A stretch of DNA of 64,000 bases. It comes from Tubulanus polymorphus. Lineage: Eukaryota; Nemertea; Palaeonemertea; Tubulaniformes; Tubulanidae. The stretch is from NCBI RefSeq assembly GCF_964204645.1, contig NC_134035.1, positions 4,774,501-4,838,500 of the forward strand, given 5' to 3'. The notes under the pieces are model-generated. The model worked only from the letters and a program-made list of their open reading frames with translations, had not been told where the DNA came from and made no database searches. Shown here piece after piece: positions 24,353 through 36,800 of the stretch (positions within the stretch are counted from its first letter, which is position 1; each line of letters opens with the position of its first letter). The position numbers and the translations under genes were made by a program.

Positions 24353-24849
24353 TCTCATCATAGAGGGCACATTTTAATGAAAACTGGCGTAATCTGTCGC
24401 TGTTTCTATCGTGGCAGTGCTAGTTATACCCGCTGGCTATTATACTCACATCAAGCGGATATTGGTCTGATGAATATTGGTTTATTATGGCAACCCGCAT
24501 CTCTCTTTCTCTCTCCTCTCTCTTCCCTCTCTCACTCTCCCCTCTCTCCCTCCCCCTCTCTCCCTCTCTCTCCTTCTCCTTTGCTTTCTTTTTGTAACGT
24601 TACTCTTTCAGCCTGCAGAATGTTCATTCATGAGAGATGCAACTCCGTTTTCATTACTGATTAACTAGGGAACAATTTCTTCCATGTTTAGATGAAATTT
24701 TCATGAAACCATTTCCACTTGTTACTCGCTTTATAGATAGGTTCCTTTCCAGCTCGGCTTGACTGAGGTGAAGTTTCGATGCTTCAAAATTCCATTTCTC
24801 ATCGAAGGATTCTAATTAAAAAAATCAGTTTTGAGTTTTTTTGCGAGCG

Positions 24850-25192
24850 CCGGGCATCTCTTAGCTCTTAGATCATCATTATCGGTGTAATTTGTGCTTA
24901 TTTCTAACGGTATCGAATTGTTACGTCGCGGCGGCGCGCGCCGGTGTCCGGTGTACTTTGACGGCGTTGTTATGTCAGTCGCTCGGTGTGTCGTTATTCT
25001 CGGAACGTCTGGCCATAAATTCTGAAACTTAGCAGAAGTGTGTGAGTCATCGCCGAGCTGCGCACGTTCAGTCAGTAGATGTGTGACATCTATCCGACCA
25101 CCTGTAGCTCCTTCAGCGCTCGACGAATTCGGTCGAAAAATTACCATTCGAAACTCGAGTCCGTACAGGAATGTATTAACGATATGCGCAGG
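24850..25192 (+). promoter_or_regulatory. SPRYD3: Putative SPRYD3 promoter and first exon
   Basis: A locally CG-rich block (GTCGCGGCGGCGCGCGCCGG near 24930) ends in a strong donor: ATGCGCAGG followed by GTAAGT at 25193. The nearest downstream gene on this strand is SPRYD3. The last nine bases encode Met-Arg-Arg in phase 0, the same three residues that start vertebrate SPRYD3 as I recall it. Joined to an alternative acceptor after 27877 (TTCTGAG) this would extend the protein in frame; joined to the stronger acceptor at 27861 it would be 5'UTR with a short upstream frame. Unresolved. Confidence 0.45.
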
Positions 25193-25499
25193 GTAAGTCA
25201 CGTCGTCGTAGCTAATCTGTGTGTGAATTCTTCATCTTGAATTTGATTTATTTCGTCCGAAATTGCCGAAGAAAATGGATTTCGAAAGGTGTGATCTTAG
25301 AAAATTACCTCAGATGCCATGTTTTAGGTACGCCGGGATGAATGCTTATTTTGCAGTAGTTCTTTAATATTATGATATTTTTGCACCTGTACGTCGCATG
25401 GAAATATCTGCTGCTTCAATTCATTGAAGAAATAAATGTTTTGGCGACGTGTTTCATTGTGGTTTATGACTATGTGTTAACGGGTTTCCAGGTTCAGTG

Positions 25500-25870
25500 T
25501 CGTCTTTTCTCTTCACTCTTATCATCATCTATCCGTATCATTCCCCATTCCTTAACCCTACCTCTCTCTACTCTCTCTTGTCTCGCCCTCTCCTCCATAT
25601 TTCACTGGTTTCCAACCCGATCCAGGTTCAGTGTCGTCTTTTCTCTTCACTCTTGGCATCACCATCCTTATCACTCCCCGTTTGTTAGCCCTCCCTCTCT
25701 CTCTACTCCATATTTCACTGGTTTCCAACCTGATCCAGGTTCAGTGCTGTCTCCTCCTTTCATTCTTTCCATCCATATCCCTCCCCATTTCTTTACCCTT
25801 CTCTCTACCACCCTCATCCTCCATCTCCGCAAGATTTCGCTGGTTTTCAGGTTCAGTGTTGTCTCTTACC
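25500..25870 (+). repeat. Three to four diverged units before the (CT)n tract
   Basis: The phrase CCAGGTTCAGTG followed by TCGTCTTTTCTCTTCACTCT recurs near 25489, 25624, 25735 and 25850 with TTTCACTGGTTTCCAACC between. It is a pyrimidine-rich tandem repeat of about 120 bp in the first SPRYD3 intron. Confidence 0.75.
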
Positions 25871-25950
25871 TTCAATATCTTTTCATCATCATTACCACCA
25901 TCCCTATCACTCCCCATTCCTCGTTCACTTTACTCCCTTTTGTCTCATCC

Positions 25951-26072
<122 letters not shown>

Positions 26073-26605
26073 CCTCAATGTTATGCTGTAGGCTCAAACA
26101 CTAGATGTTTACTGCTGCGCTGCGTGTGTGTGTCTGTGTGTGTGAGATGCTCTTGAGTTTTCTTTCCACCGTTGACTAATGGCTAATTTGTTTTTCATGA
26201 TTGATCTTTTATCGGGGATTAGCTCCGAGGATCAATACGTCGTTTGTCGTCGTCGTTGTCGCCCCGTGCGACGAGAACGCGTTCGCTCCTAGATATATTA
26301 CTTCAGTTCTGTAGATGACACTCGGTTTATTTAGATTTACGCAATCAAGAAAAAAGAAATGAAATCTTGAATTCCGTTTTTTCAAGTCAGGGAATATCGG
26401 TAGTCTCTTCATCCAGGTTGCGCAGTCATCACTTGAGTGCCAAATCGACTTAGGTTATTTTTTTTGCCATATTAAGTTTTATCATCAAAAATACCAATAC
26501 AAGAATACAGTATATAGGCTAGCAAAGCGTCAATCTGACATTTTATGCTGTGTTGAATATGAATAGTTTAACATCATATTATTATTGGCGCGATATTTTG
26601 AAATA

Positions 26606-26890
26606 TGAAAATACTCTCCAGGGACCAGTTGCTCAAAAGTTGTCGAGAGTTAACCAGTGGATAGTTGACATCGTAACAATTAAAAGTTCATTGTTACTAT
26701 GGTATATTTATCCATTGGTTATCATTAAAATTTCATTGTTGCTATGGTATTTATCCATTGGTTATCTTTAACCAACTTTTGAGAAGCTGACCCCCGGGAT
26801 CCAGTTCCACAGTTGTGAGTTAGAGTTAACTCCGAGTTGAAATAAGTTCATTTTCAATGAGTTAACTCACAACTGTGGAACCGGGTCCAG
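26606..26890. mobile_element. Two adjacent palindromic MITEs (SPRYD3 first intron)
   Basis: 26620-26795 runs from AGGGACCAGTTGCTCAAAAG to CAACTTTTGAGAAGCTGACC, with an internal duplication of ATTTATCCATTGGTTATC; its sister is 54833-54962. 26797-26890 runs from GGATCCAGTTCCACAGTTGT to ACAACTGTGGAACCGGGTCC, a nearly perfect foldback; its sister is 41072-41157. Confidence 0.75.
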
Positions 26891-27555
26891 AGTGCTAGTT
26901 GTGTTAGTTACTGGTAAAGGTGGTTGTTTTTCATCCCCATGTTTCAAGGGACAGGGTAAATATTCATTAAAAATTATCCAAATTTTTTTCGAATGGACTT
27001 GGGTTATTTGATTTGTCTACGGAACCAAAACGGTCTTTAAGCAAAGCCTTGGCTGTGTGACTTACCCTGTGACTTACCCTGAGGGAAGTCTATCGCTTAC
27101 CGGTTATCAAACTGAAAAACAGGCGCATATTCTGAAATTGTTTACTTTCTTTTTCTGCACGTTAGTAGAATTAGCAGGCCGTACACTTAGACAGGGAGCG
27201 AGATTAAAACCCATTGTATACGAATTTATAAGATTAAAACCTTAGGCTAAACAAAAATCATACCTAGTTACTCAGCAGCGGCCGGGTCATTGTTGTAAAA
27301 TATAATAAAATTTGTAGTCAGTTCATTTCTATAGCTGTCGGGTGTGTTGAGGTAAAATTGATCACGATTTTTAAAAAAAAGTAATGTACAGGGTAGATAG
27401 GCGGCCGGCCGGGTCAACTTTCAAGCTCAGCAGAGCGGAGAAACAATATATCAATTTTTTAGCCTTATCTATTTTAGAAATCTATCCATCAGATCAAAAT
27501 TGAAAACGACAAAGGGTTTTGGACCATCGTCAGGTGTGAAGAGAAAATAGAAATA

Positions 27556-27790
27556 CAGTCAAGCCCCGATATACCGCCCACATCGGTGCAGAATGATTTT
27601 GGCGGTATAGAGAGTATGTTGGTATATCGGGGGTGTTTTACTATGTATTTGTATAGAGATGTACATTGAGAAAACATGACAGTAGGCGGGGTGGCAGTTT
27701 ATCGGGGGTGTTTTACTATGTATTTGTATAGAGATGTACATTGAGAAAACCTGGTGGTAGGCGGGGGTTGCGGTATATCGGGGGTTGACT
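27556..27790. mobile_element. mariner/pogo-type MITE with internal duplication
   Basis: The left end TACAGTCAAGCCCCGATATA and right end TATATCGGGGGTTGACTA are inverted, with TA next to each end. A block of about 90 bp containing GTTTTACTATGTATTTGTAT and AGATGTACATTGAGAAAAC is present twice in tandem inside. Confidence 0.75.
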
Positions 27791-27883
27791 ACATTAAAAT
27801 ACCGGTATGGAAAACGAGTTGATTTTTAATCATGTTCTCATTCGTGTTTGTTTTTTCGTAGACTGTGATGTTCTGAGAATGTG

Positions 27884-30800
27884 ATGTGGAGTCGAGAAGC
27901 AGCAATTTTACAGCAACTCGTAGATGAACGTAAGTCGATGTACCGTTATCATCGCGTACGCCACGCAGCCGGCGCGCTACGACCACCAGCCGACCGCGAT
28001 CTCAAATACCACGTCCGTTACGAACGAATAGCCGTCGAAAATGACACCCTCAGGTACTATACACGATTTCGTCGAACATTTTAAAGATTTTCTAGGCAGG
28101 GGACGGTTGTGTTGCATAGTCATGGCTTAGACTTAAGACCAACTATTATAGTCCTATAGCCAATTTAACAACTTAAGACTGGTCTTAAGATTAAAGACCA
28201 CTTTTGGACTTAAGTCACGACTGTGCAACTGGCTCCAGGGCTATTTTGACTCAAAAAATGTTTTCTACTGGTCTTAAGTTGTTAGATTGGTTATAGAACT
28301 AAGATGGTCTTAGACTGGTCTTAAGTTGGTAGATCGGCTGTAGAACCAAAATGAGCTTAGACTGGTCTTAAGTTGTTAGATTGGTTATAGAACTAAGATG
28401 GTCTTAGAGGACTTTCCTTAAGTTGGTAGATTGGTTATAGAACTAAGATGGTCTTAGAGGACTTTCCTTAAGTTGGTAGATTGGTTATAGAACTAAGATG
28501 GTCTTAGACTGGTCTTATCTTCAATCTCAGCCTTAACTTTGCAACTGATGCCTGGACGATAAAGCCATTTACGCACCATTCATTTTCACCTGCATCTATG
28601 AGCAATCAACTCTCGACTGTTGAGATGATTGCTCGTAGATTTATTGAAAAATCAAACTTTTCTCCAGCTAGTAATGGTAAATATCATGTACGATCATGTT
28701 CTTTTCTATGAAATTTACGAACATGAATTCGATATTCGTGAGTTGAAGTTCGAAACGTTGAAAATGTATGTCTTTTTTTCTCTGGCAGCTATACGGAAGA
28801 ACAGGGAGGTCGCGTTGGTCTGTACATCGCATCTACGCCGCTTAAACCGAGTAATAATTATTTCGAGGTTGAAATCATCGACGCCGGCGTAAATGGAACG
28901 ATCGGTAAGAAGAAAGCGACGACCTTTTAACCTTATTTTCCCTAAACCAGAAAGGGTTCGATATGTTAGTACTGTCTAGTTCAACTTAACTTGATAGCAT
29001 ATCGTTACCTCAGTCAGTTTTGGTGGTACATACCCGAAGAAAGCACTGGCAGTTAAAAACATTAATTCTTAATCCATTTTTAACTGTATTGAAGGATATC
29101 CGAAAAGTCTTCATGAGAGAAAAATGACTCTATGATTAAAAATAAATGTTTTAGGTCAACTGCCAGTGCTTTCTGATCCGAATAAGGCTTTTATCGGGTA
29201 TGTACCACCGAGACTGACTGAGCTAGGTGATTATACCCGATAAAAGGTGTCCTCTCAAGTCAAGTTGAAATAGACAGTCGGCACAGGTCAATTATGCGCT
29301 AGAAAACCTAACTCAAAAATTTAAAATCGGAACGTCGCAAATTTGCGACCTGTAGACGAATAGGGGGGTAGGAAAAATTGACTTAATCTGCTAAGAGTCC
29401 AATCAATTAACACAATCAAATACGTAAGACATAAATGGGAACTGATTTTACACGCAACATAGGGCTTATGTCTATTATGGGCTTATCCCGGTCGTAATAG
29501 ATCCCAGATTAATCATCGTTTTTACTGGTCGTATCAAGTCCAATTTGAGGAATTTGTTCAAAAGTTTTAGAGAAATGTCCCCAAAAAATCAATGTCATAC
29601 AAAACAATAGACATTGAAATTCGCCACGGTAAACTGGTTACGGGTTCATAGATCTGGAACGCGATGAAATGTTTCTGTTTTATTGTTCGGAGCAACACGT
29701 GAATGATATGATTATGATTGTTGTTTAGGTATCGGATTGGTGCCGGCGATGTATCCGTTAGATCGTCAGCCCGGCTGGGGCGCTGAATCAATCGGTTACC
29801 ACGCCGATGACGGAAGGTAAGCTCCGTAGAAATAGAAATGATGTCAAATATCTTGTGAGGGATGTATTCATTAGATCGATGTAAAAGATTGTGTGAAAAT
29901 ATGTTTGCTTAATTGATTGCGATAAAATCTTGTGAAAAATTCAAGAAAAATGTCCGTTGAAATATTTCCATTCGCTTTTATACCATGGAGCTCAAGAGAT
30001 CTTGGTTTGGTCCAAATTGTGATCAGTAACTGCAGTATTTCATGTATTGAATCTGTATCTCAAATTCTTTTGGATTTAACTCAGATGATGGGTGAAAGCA
30101 AAAACGACTAACTTGTTACAAATTGTTAGATCGAAAATTATGACAGAAATAACAGGGGCCAGTTGCATAGTCATGGCTAAGACTTAAGACTAGTCTAACA
30201 TCAACTTAGGTCTATAGTCAATCTAACAACTTAAGACCAGTCTTAAGATTAAAGATCACTTTTGGACTTAAGTAGTGACTATGCAACTGGCCCCAGGGAC
30301 TAGAAGAAAAGTCTTTTTGATGTTTTGGTGGAATTCTTGGTGGCACATCCGTACTCCAAGTAATCAAAAGAAAACGAACTACTAAATACTAAATGTAGGA
30401 ATGTAGTGTTTAATGTAGGAATGTAGTGTATAATGTAGGAACGTAGTGTGTAATGTAGAAATGTAGTTTATAATGTAGGAACGTAGCGTATAATGTAGGA
30501 AGTTGTTTTTTTTGTGTTTTCTAGATTGTTCAACTGTAATGGTTTTGGTCGACCGTTCGGTTCGAAGGCATACGCCGGTGATCGCATCGGCTGCGGCGTC
30601 GATTTCACAGACGCTTTCGATTCAGAAGACGACAAACAACAACAGCAACAACAACAACAAATGGTCACCGTATTCTTCACGTGTAACGGGAAAAAGGTAA
30701 TCATTCGATAGTTTAGAATAAAGATGAAAAAGTCTGAAAATGTTTTTCTTGAGCTAGTGTAGTTTATTCAACGTTTCGACTAAATACTAATAGTCATCTT

Positions 30801-33800
30801 CAGGAAGTGTAGTTTCTTCAACCTTTGGACTATAGGCCTGTACTAATAGACATCTTCTGGAATACTCAGATACAACAGAAATTGTAAAAACAAAGAGAGT
30901 AATTTAAGTAATCAAGATTGATACAAACTAAGAAATAATATAACATAGATTAACATATAACATTATCTATATTTTTGAACAAATGCTTACCACCATTTAA
31001 ACATTTTGTGCTCTGTGCAATTGTATCCATTGTTGAGCAAATAAACTAAACTGTAAACTGTAGAAACAGTTACTGAAGCAGATCTTTGGGAGCAAACTCA
31101 AACCACTTGCCTACCCTGATTTTATTTTGAAAAAGCTCTTTTTAACCCTTTCAGTGCGTCTACACCGCAGTGCAGTGTATAAATTGGTGATGGATTTTGC
31201 TAGTTCACCGCGCTGCGGTGTATTAATGTAATTAGTTATTAGTTTTTATCTCTATAGATGGTAGCACCTGTCAAACATAGTGAAATATTAGTAACTAACA
31301 ATACACTACGCCGCGATGTAGACACTTTATAGTGCTTTTCCTGTTATTCAACACACTAGGGTGGAATTTTAAAAAGTTTTCACATTTTCTCCAGCACTTT
31401 AGGGTATTAGTCAGCACGGAAAGGGTTAACCCATGTTTAAAAGAACATAACTTAGATCTTAAAAAATTTAGACCTGAAAGCGTAGTTGCTAGTCACGTTT
31501 TCCAAACCTGCCACAATATTATGATTTTGAAAATGGCAAACTTATCTACCCTTGCAGCGATGGGATTAAAAGACACATTTTAGAATCCGCTATTACTAAT
31601 CATTGAAAATTCTGATAACTGTATAAATCTAAACAATGGTTTTTCTTCCCGCAATAAAAATTCTTCTGCAAATCGGTTAAACTTAACACTTGATGCATTC
31701 TTTGATGGTCTGTTCATATTCTACTGTTTGAATTGTAGTCATTCCACTTGTATTCACTATTGTTTGGATTTTAAGTACCCCCTAGTTTGTCGCTTTTCAT
31801 CAGTTAACTTTTAATAAAGCTTATATTCACTATTGTTTTATATGATTACCCCCTAGTTTGCTCCCCCTGCTTCAGCTTATAACTGTTTCTATGTTATTGT
31901 GTCTTAGTTTGTGTCAATCTTGATTACTTTAATTAGTCTCTTTATTCTGAAATTGTATATATGCATATATTTCACAATTTCTGTTTTATCTCAGTATTGA
32001 TGACTATTAGTTTATAGTCGAAACGTTGAAGAAACTACACTAGCTCAAGGATACATTTTCGCACTTATTTATTTTCTCGTCTTTATCGTGGGATTCTCGT
32101 TATATTATCGTCGCAACACGGATATAGTGTTTTATCAATGGTGAGAAGACTGGTCTTAATGATTCCTTAATGAACTTATACTGGTTTTAACTCTTAAGTA
32201 AAGCCTGTACGATCAACCCTTATATAAAAGCAGTCTTAAAATCATAGGTTGGTCTTAAGTTGAGTTGGCTTTAGATATGTTGTAATGCATTTGATTGATA
32301 TTTTTAGGTTGGTCAGGTGCTATGCGGTTTGCCTCAGGATGGATTTTTCCCAGCGATCGGGATGCACTCTGAAGGCGAGGAGGTTCGCTTATTAATGGAC
32401 GCCAATTGGCAAGAGGAAGACGTGATTCTGATGTCTATAGATAACACGGAAGAAGAGTGGTTACGGTTACATGACGTCAGAGTTAACGGACAGGTACGTA
32501 GACATCTTCTGAGTACGGGATGGATATGTTTGTGAAATGTGTTACAGAGGGTTTTACGAATTACGGTCAAAACGTCCTCGCGCCAAAACATCCTCCTGTC
32601 AAAACGTCTTCCAGTCAAAACGTCCTTGTCTGTATTAGGGGCCCATGTCCTCTCCACACTCAACAGCTCAATCAACAGTAGTGGGGAGAGGGCGGCACCT
32701 CACGATAGTCACCTTTAGGAACCTTGATGTTTTAAAAAATCTGAACTTTTTTTTAGATGTATTTAGTCCCCTCCTCCGATAGTATGTAACTAGGATGTTG
32801 TAAATAACGTTTGTCTTACGTTTTAAATACTTTTATTTTCTGTTATTGTAAATATTGATCGACTGCCTCATACACCATCCATACATTAAAGGTCATATAT
32901 TTAGCTTATAACTCAGATTTAAGTGTAGTAATAACTATATGCATTGATGGAATTTATTGTATGATAAAGTTATTCTGGCGTGAGTGAGGACGTTATGACT
33001 GACGAAGGTGAGGACGTTTTGACCGGGTATGTGAGGACGTTTTGACCCTGCACCGGTCTTACCCCCCCCCCCCCGGCCTTGATAACTGATTTATTTGTAT
33101 AGAAATATGAAAGGTGTTACTGAGCGTCTTGTCCCCTTGATTACTGATTCTTTTGAACAGAAATGTGAAAGATGTTACTGAAGATCTTATGCACCTTTTT
33201 AACCGATTAATTTGCCCAAAAGTATGAAAGGTCTTACTGAGGGTCACTGATTACTTAGAACAGAAATATGAAAGTTGTTTCTGAGGGTCTTACTCCTCTT
33301 GATAACTAATTAATTTGAGACTGAAATTTCAATAAGATGTCCCTCCAAACATTTCAACATACAACTGATAACATATCATATTTTGGAGAGGTGGCGATGG
33401 TAGCCGATATATTGTAAAACGATTGAAAAAGAACTGACTTTGAATTTGTACTGTGAAACTCTTGGGGTATTTTTTGATATTCTACATCCAGTTCTCCAGC
33501 ATTTTCAATCAAAAAGCCACCGTGTGTTCGGGTTTAAATGATTTACTCTGTTAATTCTCGTTACAGATGCTGGAATACACCGGCCGCGGTAAAAGCATCG
33601 TAGACGTCGGACTAGCGCAGGCGCGATACCCGCTCAATCCGACGAATCACTATTTCGAAATTGAAATTATCGACCCCGGTGCAAATTGTTATATAGCCAT
33701 AGGTTTAGCAAAACGGGTAAGTTTACGTGAATTTTTAAAGTTAATTACAAATACAAATACATGTACATCATCGGTTTCATAATTGAAATATCTTAAATGT

Positions 33801-36800
33801 GATTAATCAGAGAATTTGTGAAAGTAGTAGATTAAGGCAGGTTTCGATTGGTCTCTACCGGTGATTCCAAAATTCTCTCATGGCGCGTTCGTTTCGACCA
33901 GAATACACTCGACCTATTCCGGAATCTGTAAACCTGATAGAAGCGGTCGAGAGTTTGTAATCGACAATAGCTATTCCTTCACCGGAATGCGTTCAATCGA
34001 AACCTGCCTAAGATACAGTTAACATCGTCTTACTCGGTAGCGTTTATGGGCTGGAAATATTTCACCGAGTTGAGAATTGGAGAAATAGTCGGTTTTTTTC
34101 GGGATAAATTTTAATTAGATTTGAGCACCGACTTAAAAGCGTGGCTTACCAAATTGGCCAGTACCGAATTTTTTAATTCAAATCAAAATTTTGGTCAAAT
34201 TTGAAGGGTTTACCGAGTAAAGACGAGTGCGAACGGATACTTATTGAGCGCGATATTAAGATTTAAAACATTTAATTTTGCTCAGGAAATAACTACGAAA
34301 TTCCTTACCGAGCAACAGATAGATATAGAAATTGATCGCGTAGTTGAAGCTTTGAACGACGGTGAAAACGGCGTAGAACCACTCGGTCGACGCCGGCGGT
34401 AGAGGAATGAACGTGATCAGCACGGTCGGCAAAGTGAAAACGGCGAACGCTACCGAAACGGTGACGAGCATCACGGTCGTGCGTTTGGCGTTCGCCGTTT
34501 TGGTTTTGGCGTCGCCGATGTCTCTACCGGTGACGAGAACGTACGAAATGACGGCGTTAAAAACAATCGTCAACGACACGGGAATGACGAAGTGATAGAA
34601 GACGATTACTCGGAAGTACGTCGTCTGATCGCGCAGCGCGTAGTAACATCCGCCGCGTTCCGGCGAGTATTCCGTAATCACGACCGCCCAGATCGAACCG
34701 ACGACGTTCGGCGCGAACATCGCGACGACGACCGCGCGCGAGAAATGCCGGGTGCAGACGAGCCGCGATTTCAACGGCGACAACACGACGACCAGACGCT
34801 CGAACGAGATCGCGACGATCAGCCACGAGCTGTAGCAGAACGCCAACTCAAACACGAAATCGTAAATCGTACATTGCGCGTACGTCAGCGCGAAACCGCC
34901 GTCGTCGAGTGCGTAGTCGACGAGCGGTAGTCCGGCGACGCAGAGCAGCACGGCGAAATCGGTTATCGATATCGCCGTCAGGTACGTCGCGTACGACAGA
35001 CGACGCAGGCGCTTGCTCGTCGTCATCACCGCGAAACTGGCGACCGAACCGAACGCGCCGAAACTGAACACGATCGACAGCGACATCGCCGAGAATACGC
35101 GCAACGCGCCGGACATGCGCGAGATCGATTTCAACGCGATGGAACTCGCGTACGGCATTCCGATCGATACGTTCATCTTCTGCTTATGTTTTTCTCACTT
35201 CGTATTTCTCGTTCTGTTACCTGTCTTTCTCTCTAAATTGCTTCCATTTCGATAATGACAAATATCTGTATATTTGGATACGGAGTTGGATTGGAATTCC
35301 TGTGCGTGCGGATAATTGGCTTTTCATTCGCGATCATAATGGCTTTGTATCCATTAAGAATTCGCTGGAAAAGTTTTAGGTTTGAACGTTGAGTGCACTG
35401 TCCTCGGGGCATCGATGAAAGCGCGATTCATTGCTCTTAACAGACACTGAAAATACTGCTCAGAATATATTGATTTTTTCATTTGGTGCTTTTAGGATTA
35501 CCCGAGACAGCGACATCCTGGCTGGAATAAAGGTTCTATAGCTTACCACGCAGGTACGTATTTGAGCTTAATATACTAACCGATCACAGAGAGACAATTT
35601 GGCCCCGGACCAGACCCTAGTGTTTTATTAGACAGTGTGTTCACATGTAAATCACTCACTCGTTACTAAACTGCTTTCAAAATGATGCTGTGGCAAGTAA
35701 CATGGTTCCCACAGTACAGGGAAATTGGGAAAAAACATGGGAATTTTGAAATAATATTCCCAGTTTGGAAATATTTGGGAATTTGAGAAATCTTCCTCTA
35801 GTCAGGAAATATTTGGGAAATTCATTACATTTCATGTATTGCATTTTCCAAGGGGAACTTACTTCAGCAATTTCTCATGAAAATCACCTTTATCAACCAG
35901 TTACCATTAAAATGCAGTACGATGGTATCTGTTCATTTTTATGCAGGTCCCATTTACCATTTGGAAAAGTTGAAAAAAGTCACCCTAAAAATACTTGGGA
36001 AAAACTTGTGAATTTTTAAGTGTAACTGTGGGAACAATGACTGGGAGCGATTCACCTCGTTTAGCAAGGTGAATCGCTTCCAGAACCAGTTAACATTGAC
36101 ATGTAGTAATTTGACCGATGTTAGAAAAGCGCTTGGGCGATCGCGGCTGATGATTCAAATCAAAATGACACGATGTTTCAAGACTTCAGAGAATTAGCAG
36201 ATGTTTGCTAAACAGTTAATTAGACAACGAGAAAGTATTTTATTATGAAGCAGATTATAGAGCCAGAGTCTGTAGCTGTTGTCTACAAGAAAATCTAGTT
36301 ATAGCCAATGGTTTTTATGAAAACTATTTGCAGATAATTATTCAATAAGTTGATGATGACATGTGTTTATGAGACTAGTGTATAATTAGCGGATGCTGAC
36401 CAGTTAATTAGACAACACGAAAGTCTTTAAAAAGATTAGTTGACTAAATACAAATACTGGGTATACATGTATATACTTCCTGTACATATAACTATAAATA
36501 TGTAGAGTGAAATACTCATTAAGCATTATATTTGAAGATTATTTCAATAAAACAGTTTCAAATCCAAGCCCTATAATCTACTTGATAATATGCCCTCTAA
36601 TATATATATACCCTATAATACTCACACTAGTGTCTCGCTTAAAACTTTGATTCTATCTCATTTCGTCGCAGATGATGGAAAAATATTCATCGGAAGCGGC
36701 GTCGGCGATCACTTCGGCCCGAAGTGTCATAAAGGTGATATAATGGGCTGCGGTATTTTGTTCCCTCGCGACTATAACTATAACGATCTGGACAGCGATG

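Noticed and set aside
24812-25201. 129-codon open frame on the minus strand
   Set aside because: It is the complement of the CG-rich putative SPRYD3 promoter/first exon; no domain or family resemblance.
34557-34930. Open frames of about 90-110 codons overlapping the GPCR
   Set aside because: Charged Arg/Asp-rich shadows of the GPCR coding sequence in other frames.
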